Made by a program: the position numbers and the translations under genes
Origin: Spartobacteria bacterium UBA695
Lineage (GTDB): Bacteria > Verrucomicrobiota > Verrucomicrobiia > Chthoniobacterales > Chthoniobacteraceae
Length of the DNA stretch: 64,000 nucleotides
Direction: 5' to 3'
NCBI GenBank assembly: GCA_002298145.1
Contig: DBMP01000015.1
Coordinates: 62,001-126,000 of the forward strand
Shown here: in pieces, positions 44,201-51,582 of the stretch
Layout of the letters: each line of letters opens with the position of its first letter
Numbering within the stretch: position 1 is the stretch's first letter
Notes under the pieces: model-generated
Databases searched by the model: none
Seen by the model: only the letters and a program-made list of their open reading frames with translations
Told to the model about the DNA's origin: nothing

Positions 44201-44545
44201 GGTGGATGCATTTTCAATAAGTGCCCCAGATCCGCCACCGTTTAGCGTAAGTGAATTTCCCGCCGTTCCAGTGTTGATGGTAAATTGGGAGTTACCAGTC
44301 AGGGAAATGGTGCCCACAGTGACCGCGCCAATGTCATTAGTCAGCGCATAGTTTCCTGATGCCGTTCTGGAAACGACAGCCCCCACCGCATTGGGTACAA
44401 TCCCCGTATCCCAATTGCTGACGGCGCTCCAGTTGCCGTTTCCATTATAGGTATACACCGCTGCATGCACGGGTGCCACCAGCAGGAGCGAGGCAAGCGG
44501 AACGGCGACTTTCAGGTATTTGTGAATAGGGGTAGGGGTTTTCAT
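41279..44545 (-). CDS. large mosaic autotransporter-type beta-strand protein with PEP-CTERM tail (1088 aa)
   Basis: I choose ATG 44545 (MKTPTPIHKYLKV) because all three PEP-CTERM repeat proteins then begin MKTP; ATG 44551 is also possible. The signal peptide ends PVHAA. The body consists of Gly/Ser/Thr/Asn-rich beta-strand repeats (GTNTFTGDTRVYKGT, VNTYTGATTVSGGTL). The end VVPEPSTWAMIVGGVGML, then QRLRRRQ, is a PEP-CTERM signal. The middle (about 43640-43190) is close to the protein at 25773, and the last third (about 42265-41282) is close to the one at 5331, so the gene is a mosaic of the other two. The operator copy at 44655 lies in front. Confidence 0.88.
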   Translation of the reverse strand: MKTPTPIHKYLKVAVPLASLLLVAPVHAAVYTYNGNGNWSAVSNWDTGIVPNAVGAVVSRTASGNYALTNDIGAVTVGTISLTGNSQFTINTGTAGNSLTLNGGGSGALIENASTAVGASLILSNSGAALNVVDNLQIKQSDANSTTSAASNRWAISINQRLVGTGNITITNVLNDLNYGSITLGGGTTSAGPYTGAVTLAQGALSWSSNAAFGNTSGITLGSTGGGDVSFVSIYTPATVGANITVAANTGGKTVLGSTVLTSPTSSISQNFNGNLLLNQNLTVISQMTNADTSGVALTGTVSGTGGLQINGTVKSSGANIDTTGIVKMSGTNTFTGDTRVYKGTLLLGAASGNKSYALQNSTLNLDAADSGTVGFGLNSSTTVNSAVLGGLSGSRDLALQNINATVAAVALSVGNNNQDTTYSGGLTGAGSLTKIGTGKLILGGSSSYTGATTITGGILQLGNGSTTGALSTSSAINNNSVLVINRSNAVAQGTDFSGAAITGTGQFTQAGIGTTTLNAINSFSGAVNVQNGVLSFNTVAANGSAQALGSGNTVNLGVASTSSGIIQYTGAAGTLAKSIYALGNGLNTVQNNGSGLLTLSGSLVKNGTVLVLNGGSGGINVTGTISGSSANSDLYVTGGTTTLSSVNTYNGPTWVYGGGILVNGITNALPTNTSLILGGTSGGTDNSSNAFDLHGYNQTVAALTSTGSGIQTVTNNGSGASLLTVTGGGTYNGIITNGNATTALTVSGGNLILGGVNTYTGATTVSGGTLSVNGSLANSAVSIASLATLNGAGTINGTADISGTASGSLTFNNAVTVRAGATASAAAFNDNITDNGTITSGLTVQRGKTLSGSGSVIGTTTVTSGTVNGSGLTLGVTTLNGLSTLSGYNIASSVAVTAGTTALTGTTKTTSALTVAVGATLSANGTIDGSALISGVIKGTSTVTGDLTLDASSTLAPAVSGATAGLTYDQIKVGGNVSLNGTLDLTSLSGLTLGATIVLIDNTGSGTTTGYFSTILTSGSTYTLSSNNDTTFTVAGTEYLLSYQASSEGDGHNNDVTLTVVPEPSTWAMIVGGVGMLGFAQRLRRRQ

Positions 44546-44654
44546 ACTCATTTGGGGATGGGATTTCTCAAGAGGGTTTGAGCTTGAGGCGAATGACAGA
44601 TTGGAAGTCGTTGCCAAATTAGCGCTCAGCCTGTATCGGGCAAACGGTTTTAAG

Positions 44655-44668
44655 CGCACCCCGTTGCG
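44655..44668. promoter_or_regulatory. copy 5 of the 14-bp operator motif
   Basis: CGCACCCCGTTGCG, with CG in place of TG at the outer positions on both sides. It lies 110 bases upstream of the PEP-CTERM start at 44545, in the divergent interval shared with GH127. Confidence 0.55.
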
Positions 44669-44716
44669 CGATGATTCCCGGGTTTTCTTTTGAGACCTCC
44701 TTGATCATGGGTATTT

Positions 44717-44730
44717 GGCAACGAGGTGCT
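44717..44730. promoter_or_regulatory. copy 6 of the 14-bp operator motif
   Basis: GGCAACGAGGTGCT, the core GCAACGAGGTGC being identical to copy 2. It lies 48 bases upstream of the GH127 start and 49 bases from copy 5, so the divergent promoters carry two sites. Confidence 0.52.
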
Positions 44731-44777
44731 TTGTAGTAACATTGATATTCCAGCCCAATTTTCATCATAACCGGCCC

Positions 44778-46790
44778 ATGATCTCTTCCTCCCGTTTTTC
44801 GCCCCGCACCCTTTGCTTGTGGGCTTCAGCGCTCGTGGTTTTATCGTCAATTTCGACGAGCTTGGCGGCGGAGCCGGATTACGCAAAACCGCCAGTATTC
44901 ACGCCTCTCCCCGTGGGGAATGTGACGCCCGAGGGATGGCTGCGCGACTGGTGCCAGCAAGCGCTGGAGGGCATCGCCGGGCACGCTGACGAACTCGACC
45001 CGGCCTTCGCCAGGGGTTGGCTCGATCCGCAAACGGACGCCTCCATCCCGGGGCTGAAAAAGGAGGCCATGCAGCAAGGGGACAAGGTCAACGGCTATGT
45101 GCTCGAACAAGCAGGCTATTGGCTCGACGGCGCTTCGCGGCTCGCGCACCTGATGGGCGACGAGGCGTTGCTCGCCAAATGCCGCCTCCGTTTCGAGAGC
45201 GTCATCCAACGCATCGAAGCGGGCAGGCCGCCCACGGAACTCAACGGCGTCCGGTGGGACGACGGCGAAAAGTGGGCCCACTGGCCAATGGCCGTATTGG
45301 GCCGTGCACTGGTGGCGGAATATTCCTTCAATCGCGATCCGCGCTACCTCCATGCCATCGAAAAAATCTACAACGATTACGCCCGCTTTGATGCGCTGAC
45401 CAACACCAAAGGCCGGGTGTTTTCGCTGATCGAACACCGGGGCCGCCAACCGCTCAACATCGAAGCAATGCTGGAAGCATACCGCCTCGGGGGGCGCGTC
45501 CAACTGCGCGACGACGCCGTTGCCGTGCTGCGTTCGCTTTCCGATGAAATCGACACCCGCTTGCATTGGCACGAACAAGGGCTGGCAAGTGGGAAAATGG
45601 ATTCGCATTTTTACTCCGTCGCCTTCGGCCACGCTGTCACCGTCAATGAAACCGCGAAGATCCCCGCCATCGGCTATCTCTTTAGCGGAGAGGCCGACTG
45701 GCTCCGGTTCTCGGAGCTGTGCGAGGAGGACATGGAGCAAAACGCGATGCTGCCTTATGGGCTAACCCCCGGGCACGAGGAGATCGGCGGCGTCGGGCCG
45801 TTCGCCTGCACGGAAATGTGCAACGTGGTGGATTACGCGTGGTCCAATACGTGGCTGCTGCGCATCACCGGCAAACCGGTCTATGGCGACCGCGTGGAGC
45901 GGGATGTCTTTAACGCAGGGCCGGGAGGCATCGCTCCTGATTTCAAATCGCACGTCTATTATCTGAGCCCGAACCGCATCGACGCGACACACCCGGCGAA
46001 GCCCGGCGCGGGCGGGTTGACTTCCTATGCTCCCAAGCAGCAGCCGCTATGCTGCACTGGCAATATCTCCCGGCTTTTGCCCAACTACGTGGGCAGCCTG
46101 TGGATGGCTAGCGCAGATGGTGGATTCGCCGCCACGCTCTACGGACCCAGCGTGGCTGTGGTGTCCGTAGGCGATACGAAAATCCGCCTGGAAACCCAGA
46201 CAGATTACCCCTTTGGCAGCGACATCATGGTCAAGGTAACGGCCGATCAACCACGGGAATTCCCGCTTTATTTCCGGCTCCCTTCGTGGTGCAAAAATCC
46301 GCGCCTTGCCGTCAATGGCCAGCCGCGCGAAATCCGCGATTCCCACGGTTTTGCGCGGCTCCAGCAACTATGGAAAACCGGCGATACTATCCGCCTGAGC
46401 CTCCCCATGGAAGCCCACGTCGTCGCGGGTCGCTGTGCCGATGGTGCACCCTATACCAGCGTCACCTATGGGCCGTTGCTGTTTGCCTTGCCCATCCCCG
46501 TCCTCAATCACGATCTGAACGCTCCCGATCCGACCTTTGCCTTCCAGTATGCCTTGCAGCCGGGCAGCGCCATCCAGGCAACGCATGCGCAGATGCCCTC
46601 GCCGTGGTCTTGGGATCAAGCGCCAGTCCGACTGACCGTGCCGGGAGAGACGGTCGCCTTTGGCCCCAATCTCACCTTGCCCAAAGCGCCAACCGCCACC
46701 ACGAACGCGCCGCTTACGAAGCTGACCTTGCGCCCCTTCGGGGCCACGGCATTCCGCATCAGCATGTTCGCGGCGGGGGACGCGAAATGA
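44778..46790 (+). CDS. GH127 (DUF1680) beta-L-arabinofuranosidase-type enzyme, secreted
   Basis: 670 residues from ATG 44778, with a signal peptide ending SLAAE. The alpha/alpha barrel and C-terminal beta domains of the family are complete. The zinc site and nucleophile of the Bifidobacterium enzyme HypBA1 (Glu338, Cys340, Cys417, Cys418) are matched by Glu346 and Cys348 in CTEMCNVV and Cys425 and Cys426 in PLCCTGN, each exactly eight residues higher. It should therefore be an active retaining enzyme on beta-L-arabinofuranosides or a related sugar. The two operator copies upstream place it in the putative regulon. It converges on the third GH130 gene with a 7-base gap. Confidence 0.92.
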   Translation: MISSSRFSPRTLCLWASALVVLSSISTSLAAEPDYAKPPVFTPLPVGNVTPEGWLRDWCQQALEGIAGHADELDPAFARGWLDPQTDASIPGLKKEAMQQGDKVNGYVLEQAGYWLDGASRLAHLMGDEALLAKCRLRFESVIQRIEAGRPPTELNGVRWDDGEKWAHWPMAVLGRALVAEYSFNRDPRYLHAIEKIYNDYARFDALTNTKGRVFSLIEHRGRQPLNIEAMLEAYRLGGRVQLRDDAVAVLRSLSDEIDTRLHWHEQGLASGKMDSHFYSVAFGHAVTVNETAKIPAIGYLFSGEADWLRFSELCEEDMEQNAMLPYGLTPGHEEIGGVGPFACTEMCNVVDYAWSNTWLLRITGKPVYGDRVERDVFNAGPGGIAPDFKSHVYYLSPNRIDATHPAKPGAGGLTSYAPKQQPLCCTGNISRLLPNYVGSLWMASADGGFAATLYGPSVAVVSVGDTKIRLETQTDYPFGSDIMVKVTADQPREFPLYFRLPSWCKNPRLAVNGQPREIRDSHGFARLQQLWKTGDTIRLSLPMEAHVVAGRCADGAPYTSVTYGPLLFALPIPVLNHDLNAPDPTFAFQYALQPGSAIQATHAQMPSPWSWDQAPVRLTVPGETVAFGPNLTLPKAPTATTNAPLTKLTLRPFGATAFRISMFAAGDAK

Positions 46791-46797
46791 TTTAGTA

Positions 46798-47811
46798 TTA
46801 TCCGTTCAAAAAGGCGGATACGTTCGCTTCGGCTAGGCCGAGCACCGTATCCGCTCCCGCGTAGTAAACGCGTAGCGTGCCGTCTGGCTTCAACAGCGCA
46901 CCGCAGGTAAAGATAGCCCCGTCCACGTCGCCAAAGCGTTCCCAGTCCAGCTCAGGCTGCAAGATCGCCTCTTCCTGACGCCGAAGCACAACGGTGGGGT
47001 CCTCCAGATCGTGTAACGCAATCCCAAGCCGGTAGGTATGGTGATGATCCACGCCGTGATAGACGTTCAGCCATCCCTGCGGCGTGCGGATGGGCGGCGC
47101 GCCCGGGCCCACCTTCGCGCTATCCCAGTGGTCATGGCGGGGCTTGAGGACGACTTTCGTATCCGCCCACGTACGGAGGTCATCGGAAAACGAAAGCGTG
47201 ACGCCAGGCGCTTGATCTTCGCGTTCCAGCGGCGCCCGCGACCACGTTCTCCAGTCAAAGCTCTCCCTCGGCAAATGCCGGTAATCAGCGGCCTCCGGGC
47301 GGTGCAGCAGGGCAAAACGGCCGCCGATTTTTTCGGGGAAGAAGGCCGCGTTTTTATTGTAACCAAAATCCGCAAACGGAACGAGTTCCCCCCGGTGCTC
47401 CCAATGCTCAAGATCGCTCGAAACCGAATAGCCTGGCGACGGAAGCCCGATCTCCTTGTCGTAAAGGCAATAGGTGAGATAGTAAAGGCCGTCGATTTTC
47501 ACAATGCGGCAATCCTGGGCTTCGGTAGTGCCTCCCAGAAAACGGGAAGGAATGATTGGCTCTGCCCGGCGCTCAAAATGAAGCCCGTCTTCGCTGACCG
47601 CGAGGCCGACACTAGTGACGTATCTTCCGCCGGTCTCCTGCTGCCAGGCGGGATCATGATCGATGGCACGATAGAAAAGATACGTCTTGCCGTTCTCCTC
47701 CCAAACGGCAGAGTTCAATATCGCGCCGCGCTCCCAAGTCACATCGGGCCTGGGTTTGAGGAGCGGTTCGGAGGTAACGCGATGTAAGCGGAAATGGGTT
47801 GTGGTGGTCAT
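46798..47811 (-). CDS. GH130 family enzyme, divergent subgroup (phosphorylase or mannosidase)
   Basis: 337 residues, cytoplasmic. It lacks the long N-terminal helix of the two GH130_1 copies and instead starts HRVTSEPLLKPRPDVTWERGAILNSAV, the layout of the mannooligosaccharide phosphorylase and beta-1,2-mannosidase subgroups. The candidate acid is in TTEAQDCRIVKI, where phosphorylases usually have EDPR. A YHGVDHHHTYRLGIAL block follows. Whether it uses phosphate or water cannot be decided by eye. It lies 41 bases after the SGNH hydrolase gene and probably shares its transcript, hence operator copy 7. Confidence 0.85.
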   Translation of the reverse strand: MTTTTHFRLHRVTSEPLLKPRPDVTWERGAILNSAVWEENGKTYLFYRAIDHDPAWQQETGGRYVTSVGLAVSEDGLHFERRAEPIIPSRFLGGTTEAQDCRIVKIDGLYYLTYCLYDKEIGLPSPGYSVSSDLEHWEHRGELVPFADFGYNKNAAFFPEKIGGRFALLHRPEAADYRHLPRESFDWRTWSRAPLEREDQAPGVTLSFSDDLRTWADTKVVLKPRHDHWDSAKVGPGAPPIRTPQGWLNVYHGVDHHHTYRLGIALHDLEDPTVVLRRQEEAILQPELDWERFGDVDGAIFTCGALLKPDGTLRVYYAGADTVLGLAEANVSAFLNG

Positions 47812-47852
47812 GGCTAATAGTAAATATTTTGGTTGTTTTGAGGGAGGAGACG

Positions 47853-49130
47853 CTACGGCGCAATTTCCAACTCGATCCGATGCTTGACCGGAACGACCGC
47901 CTCGCTGGAGGTTTTGCGCAAGTCCACAGAACGTTCGACGATTCGCTCGCTCATGGCCTGGAACGTTGCGGTTTCATCGGGAAGGATCCGCACCCAATCT
48001 GGCACGGAATGCAGCAGCGACATGGAAAGCGGCGTCTCCTGGAACTGCTTCTCGCGGATCTTCTTATCCGCCTCCTCGAAGGGCTTGCTGAAGGGGTTAT
48101 CCAAGAATTCCGCGGCGAGGTTGATCCCCTTGCTCAAGTCCGCTGCGGAAAAGACCTTCGAGCTGGGCCCCCACGTCACTTTGAGCTTTTTGGCGGGCGC
48201 ATTAAGGACCACCAGTTTGAAGCGGTTGAGTTCCTCGTTGAACGGGATGAACTCGATCATCCCGCGCGTGGCATCCTGTTTTGAAGGGTCGCCGTAAAAG
48301 CAAAAAGGATAGCGCGTTGATTCGACCTCGACGAAGCCGGTCCCTGCTGAACTAATCGTGTGCCCTTCGGTGGCCTGGGCTTTGCCATCTTTCATATCCA
48401 GTGTGATCGTTCCGATTTCCCCCGAAAATCCCATCGCTTTGAGAAAAGTATAGGCCATCACCAGATGCCCGTTGCGGTTCGGATGAACGCCGTCACTGCC
48501 CGCCACCAGGTAGTCGTTGCCATATTTTGCTTTCGCCTTGGCCATCGCGTCCAACAGGGCGGAATGCATATCCACAAACACGAGACCCTCTTTGGTCGCG
48601 ATTTCCTTGGCCACCTGCCCGAGACCTTCCAAGGTTTGGTTGTAGACCTCCGGCGACAGTTTCTTAAACGAATCAGGATCCACGGTTCCCGGAGTGCTTA
48701 CGATCATCTGCCGCACCCCGGCTTTTTTGAAATTATCTACAACACCCCCGAGCGCCCGGCGAAACTCGTCCTGGTTTTTGGGCAAGGAGGTCGAATAATT
48801 TCCGTCGTTCATTCCATAGCAAAGAGTGACGACCGAAGGGTGAAATGGAAGCACATCGCTTTTCATCCGTCCCAACAATCCCGAGGCTCGTTCGCCGCCC
48901 CATCCAAACTGGATCGTCTGCAACTTCGGCACCGGCTGGCAAAGCACCAAATAGTCTTCAACATAAAGCGAGTAAAGCTTTTGGGCCGTGATCGAATCGC
49001 CACACATGGCGACCAGATCTCCGGGTTTAAGCACCTCTGCCCGCACGGGACCGAACCCGGCCAACAGAAACGCCATGGCCAATCCGAGCCACGGGATCCG
49101 GCGAGAACGAAAGATAGGAAGGAATTTCAT
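47853..49130 (-). CDS. secreted SGNH/GDSL-type hydrolase with C-terminal extension (425 aa)
   Basis: Start ATG 49130 gives a signal peptide (AMAFLLAGFGPVRA). The SGNH blocks are visible: VAMCGDSITAQ with the Ser nucleophile, QFGWGGERA, CYGMNDGNYS and GSDGVHPNRNGH with the Asp-His pair. After about residue 240 there is an additional ~180-residue region with no recognised motif, rich in charged residues (KPFEEADKKIREKQFQ). The family contains carbohydrate acetyl esterases of the rhamnogalacturonan type, so removal of O-acetyl groups is the best guess. It is divergent from the FAD oxidoreductase, with a strong operator copy between them, and precedes the third GH130. Confidence 0.85.
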   Translation of the reverse strand: MKFLPIFRSRRIPWLGLAMAFLLAGFGPVRAEVLKPGDLVAMCGDSITAQKLYSLYVEDYLVLCQPVPKLQTIQFGWGGERASGLLGRMKSDVLPFHPSVVTLCYGMNDGNYSTSLPKNQDEFRRALGGVVDNFKKAGVRQMIVSTPGTVDPDSFKKLSPEVYNQTLEGLGQVAKEIATKEGLVFVDMHSALLDAMAKAKAKYGNDYLVAGSDGVHPNRNGHLVMAYTFLKAMGFSGEIGTITLDMKDGKAQATEGHTISSAGTGFVEVESTRYPFCFYGDPSKQDATRGMIEFIPFNEELNRFKLVVLNAPAKKLKVTWGPSSKVFSAADLSKGINLAAEFLDNPFSKPFEEADKKIREKQFQETPLSMSLLHSVPDWVRILPDETATFQAMSERIVERSVDLRKTSSEAVVPVKHRIELEIAP

Positions 49131-49180
49131 ATGCCAGTGCACTCTTCGCGGTAAAACCGCGCCAAGCAATGGACAAATAG

Positions 49181-49194
49181 TGCACTCCGTTGCA
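49181..49194. promoter_or_regulatory. copy 7 of the 14-bp operator motif
   Basis: TGCACTCCGTTGCA, a full consensus copy with both TGCA ends. It is 51 bases from the SGNH start and 72 bases from the FAD oxidoreductase start; it could control both divergent genes. Confidence 0.65.
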
Positions 49195-49265
49195 ATCCTC
49201 CAGTTTTTACTCGCGCCCTTATTCACCCCTTGTTAGGCCAATAGCACGACATCTCCCTTCCATCT

Positions 49266-50621
49266 ATGTCCATCGACACCCACATTACAGAACATCTGAC
49301 CACGCCCGTGATTCATGAATGCGATCTCTGCGTCATCGGCGGCTCGTGCACAGGGCTCTTCGCGGCGATCCGCGCGGCGCGGCTGGGGTTAAAAGTCGCC
49401 ATCGTCGAGCAGCAAAACTGCTTCGGCGGCATCGCCACCTCGGCGCTCGTCAATGTCTGGCACAGCCTCCTGGATACAGAGTTCAATCGAACGATCATCG
49501 GCGGACTCACAGCGGAAATCGTCGCCCGACTGCAAAAGCGCCAGGCCGTGCGCGTGGTGGAACGCAATCCCGGCAACGGCTTCATCTTCAACTCCGAAGA
49601 GCTCAAAATCGATCTCGACGAAATCGCTCGCAAGCACCGCCTAAAAATTTATTTTCACACCCAGTTTGTGGCCCCCTGCGTTCAGGACGGCGTCTTGAAA
49701 GCCGCCATTGTGGAGAACAAGTCGGGCCGGGGCGCCATCAAAGCACGGTTCTTCATCGACGCCTCGGGAGACGGTGATCTCGCCGCCCGCCTCGGCCTGG
49801 AAACCTACCTGCCCACCCAGGGTCAACCGGCCACGGCATGCGCCAAGGTTTCCGGCTGGGACACCATGCCCGGCGACTTTGGAGAAATCAGCCGAGCCGT
49901 TCTTGATCACGCCGCGGAACGCCATTTACCGGAAGGTTATCTATGGGGAGCGATGGTCCCCTCTTCGGAGATTTTCATGCTGGCCGCCTCGCGGATTCTT
50001 CACCTCAATGCCGCGGTCGCCGACGAGCTTACAGAAAGCGAGATCGAAGGTCGCCGGCAGATCCGGGCCGTCCTGGATATCTTCCGCGAAACGTTTCCTG
50101 AAAACCGCGTCGCCCTTCAGGCCCTACCCTCCCGGATCGGCATCCGCGAGTCCCGCCACGTGCGCTGCCTGCACCAAATCACCGGCGATGAAATCCTTTA
50201 CGGAAAGCCGTTCGAGGACGCCATCGCCAACGGCTCCTACCGCGTCGATATTCACCACCAGGACAGACCCGGGAACACCTTCCGCCATCTCGACGGTCGG
50301 GAGTTTTATTCCGTTCCGGGCCGCCCGACTATTGAAGGTCGCTGGCGTCCGGAGACAGCGGAAAACCCAACGTATTACCAAATTCCATACCGCAGCATCG
50401 TCCCGCGCGGAGACTATGCCAACCTGCTGCTTGCGGGCCGAATGCTCGACGCGCATGCCGACGCCTTCGGGGCCATTCGCGTGATGGTCATCATGAACCA
50501 AGTGGGCGAAGCCGCGGGCACCGCCGCATTCCTCGCGCTCCAAAACGGATGCGCCGCCCGGGAGGTTTCCACGTCCGCTTTGCGCGGTCTGTTAGCCGAT
50601 GGCGGCTCCGTGGTCCTTTAA
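49266..50621 (+). CDS. FAD-dependent oxidoreductase (FAD_oxidored-type), unknown substrate
   Basis: 451 residues, no signal peptide. The N-terminal dinucleotide site is CDLCVIGGSCTGLFAAIRAA followed by VAIVEQQNCFGGIATS, and FIDASGDGDLAARLG is the second nucleotide-binding element. The C-terminal NLLLAGRMLDAHADAFGAIR and QVGEAAGTAAFLAL are the usual end of the PF12831-type family common in Verrucomicrobia and Planctomycetes. The substrate is not known for most members. Its link to the SGNH/GH130 promoter suggests oxidation of a sugar or polyol inside the cell. It converges on the 293-residue gene with a 20-base gap. Confidence 0.85.
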   Translation: MSIDTHITEHLTTPVIHECDLCVIGGSCTGLFAAIRAARLGLKVAIVEQQNCFGGIATSALVNVWHSLLDTEFNRTIIGGLTAEIVARLQKRQAVRVVERNPGNGFIFNSEELKIDLDEIARKHRLKIYFHTQFVAPCVQDGVLKAAIVENKSGRGAIKARFFIDASGDGDLAARLGLETYLPTQGQPATACAKVSGWDTMPGDFGEISRAVLDHAAERHLPEGYLWGAMVPSSEIFMLAASRILHLNAAVADELTESEIEGRRQIRAVLDIFRETFPENRVALQALPSRIGIRESRHVRCLHQITGDEILYGKPFEDAIANGSYRVDIHHQDRPGNTFRHLDGREFYSVPGRPTIEGRWRPETAENPTYYQIPYRSIVPRGDYANLLLAGRMLDAHADAFGAIRVMVIMNQVGEAAGTAAFLALQNGCAAREVSTSALRGLLADGGSVVL

Positions 50622-50641
50622 ATTTGAGAATACTACACCGG

Positions 50642-51523
50642 TTATTGAATTCTTGGGGCGATCTCTCGCACGCTCATTTTTTTATATAGCAGACCACTTT
50701 CGCCCACGTTATCGCTTCTCCAATATACGGTAGCGTTAGGATTACCCGATTCAGAACCCGGTCGAGCGTTTCCTCTTGTTAGGCGTACCGACGGGCTCAC
50801 TCCTGGCCTACAGGCAACCCCGCCAACGCCGAAATTGCTTCCGTTATCTATAAACTCGCTCACTTTCTTCCACTCGCCTCCTTTGAAACCGTCTGTAAGG
50901 TCCAGGTACAGCTCGAGCTTTACGTTGCCGTCGGGAAGATCGTAGACAACGAACTTGTATCCAATCCATACGTTATAGGGAAGCCCGTCAGCCCAAACAG
51001 TCTTCGTATTGACCACAGACGAGTTGGGATGGCTCGTTTCTTTCTCGAAATCAATTTTGCCATCATACCGAACCCGAGCGAGAATTCCCCTCGTATCGCC
51101 CAAGTTCTTATTTTCGTCGCCCGTTGTCCCATGGTTTGTTCGTGCGGCTCCGATGATTCCTCCCCACGGGGTGGATTGGTCAGAGATTCGTTTGGCATAC
51201 ACCGTCATTTCGACATTACCCCAGGCTTCTCTTCGCGCGGGATCATGAATGTACATTCGTGGGGTTGCGCCGGTTACACTTAACTGCCCCTTGCCGTCAA
51301 CATGGTAAGAAGCATCTCCATGGTCGGCATCAAACCATAAATCCTCGGGGTCGACTCCTGTAAAAGTTCGCGCAATTCCATTCGCCCAACAGGAGGACCA
51401 TTCTTTCCCATCGGTGGGATAGATTTCGAGAATGCCAAACCGATTAGAACAACCTGCGATTCCTGCACCAACGTCACCTATTGCAAATAGGAAAAGTGCC
51501 CAGATTAACGGTGCTCGCGACAT
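50642..51523 (-). CDS. unrecognised secreted protein, likely beta-sandwich, atypical base composition (293 aa)
   Basis: No family that I can name with certainty. Residues 1-23 look like a signal peptide or lipoprotein-like leader (ALFLFAIGDVGAGIAGC). The mature part contains EVTVYAKR-type strands (EMTVYAKRISD, TPWGGIIGAARTNHG), DTRGILARVRYDGKIDFEKE, and VVYDLPDGNVKLELYLD, a pattern of long beta-strands like polysaccharide-lyase or concanavalin-like folds. I recall similar uncharacterised proteins in distant bacteria and archaea. The gene looks clearly more AT-rich than its neighbours and lies alone between convergent and co-oriented CAZyme genes, which suggests recent acquisition. A lyase or glycan-binding role is only a guess. 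Confidence 0.72.
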   Translation of the reverse strand: MSRAPLIWALFLFAIGDVGAGIAGCSNRFGILEIYPTDGKEWSSCWANGIARTFTGVDPEDLWFDADHGDASYHVDGKGQLSVTGATPRMYIHDPARREAWGNVEMTVYAKRISDQSTPWGGIIGAARTNHGTTGDENKNLGDTRGILARVRYDGKIDFEKETSHPNSSVVNTKTVWADGLPYNVWIGYKFVVYDLPDGNVKLELYLDLTDGFKGGEWKKVSEFIDNGSNFGVGGVACRPGVSPSVRLTRGNARPGSESGNPNATVYWRSDNVGESGLLYKKMSVREIAPRIQ

Positions 51524-51582
51524 TACATTGGTATGTTCCAGTATCTATCAATAGGCAAGAGCTTACCATCACACAACCGGCC

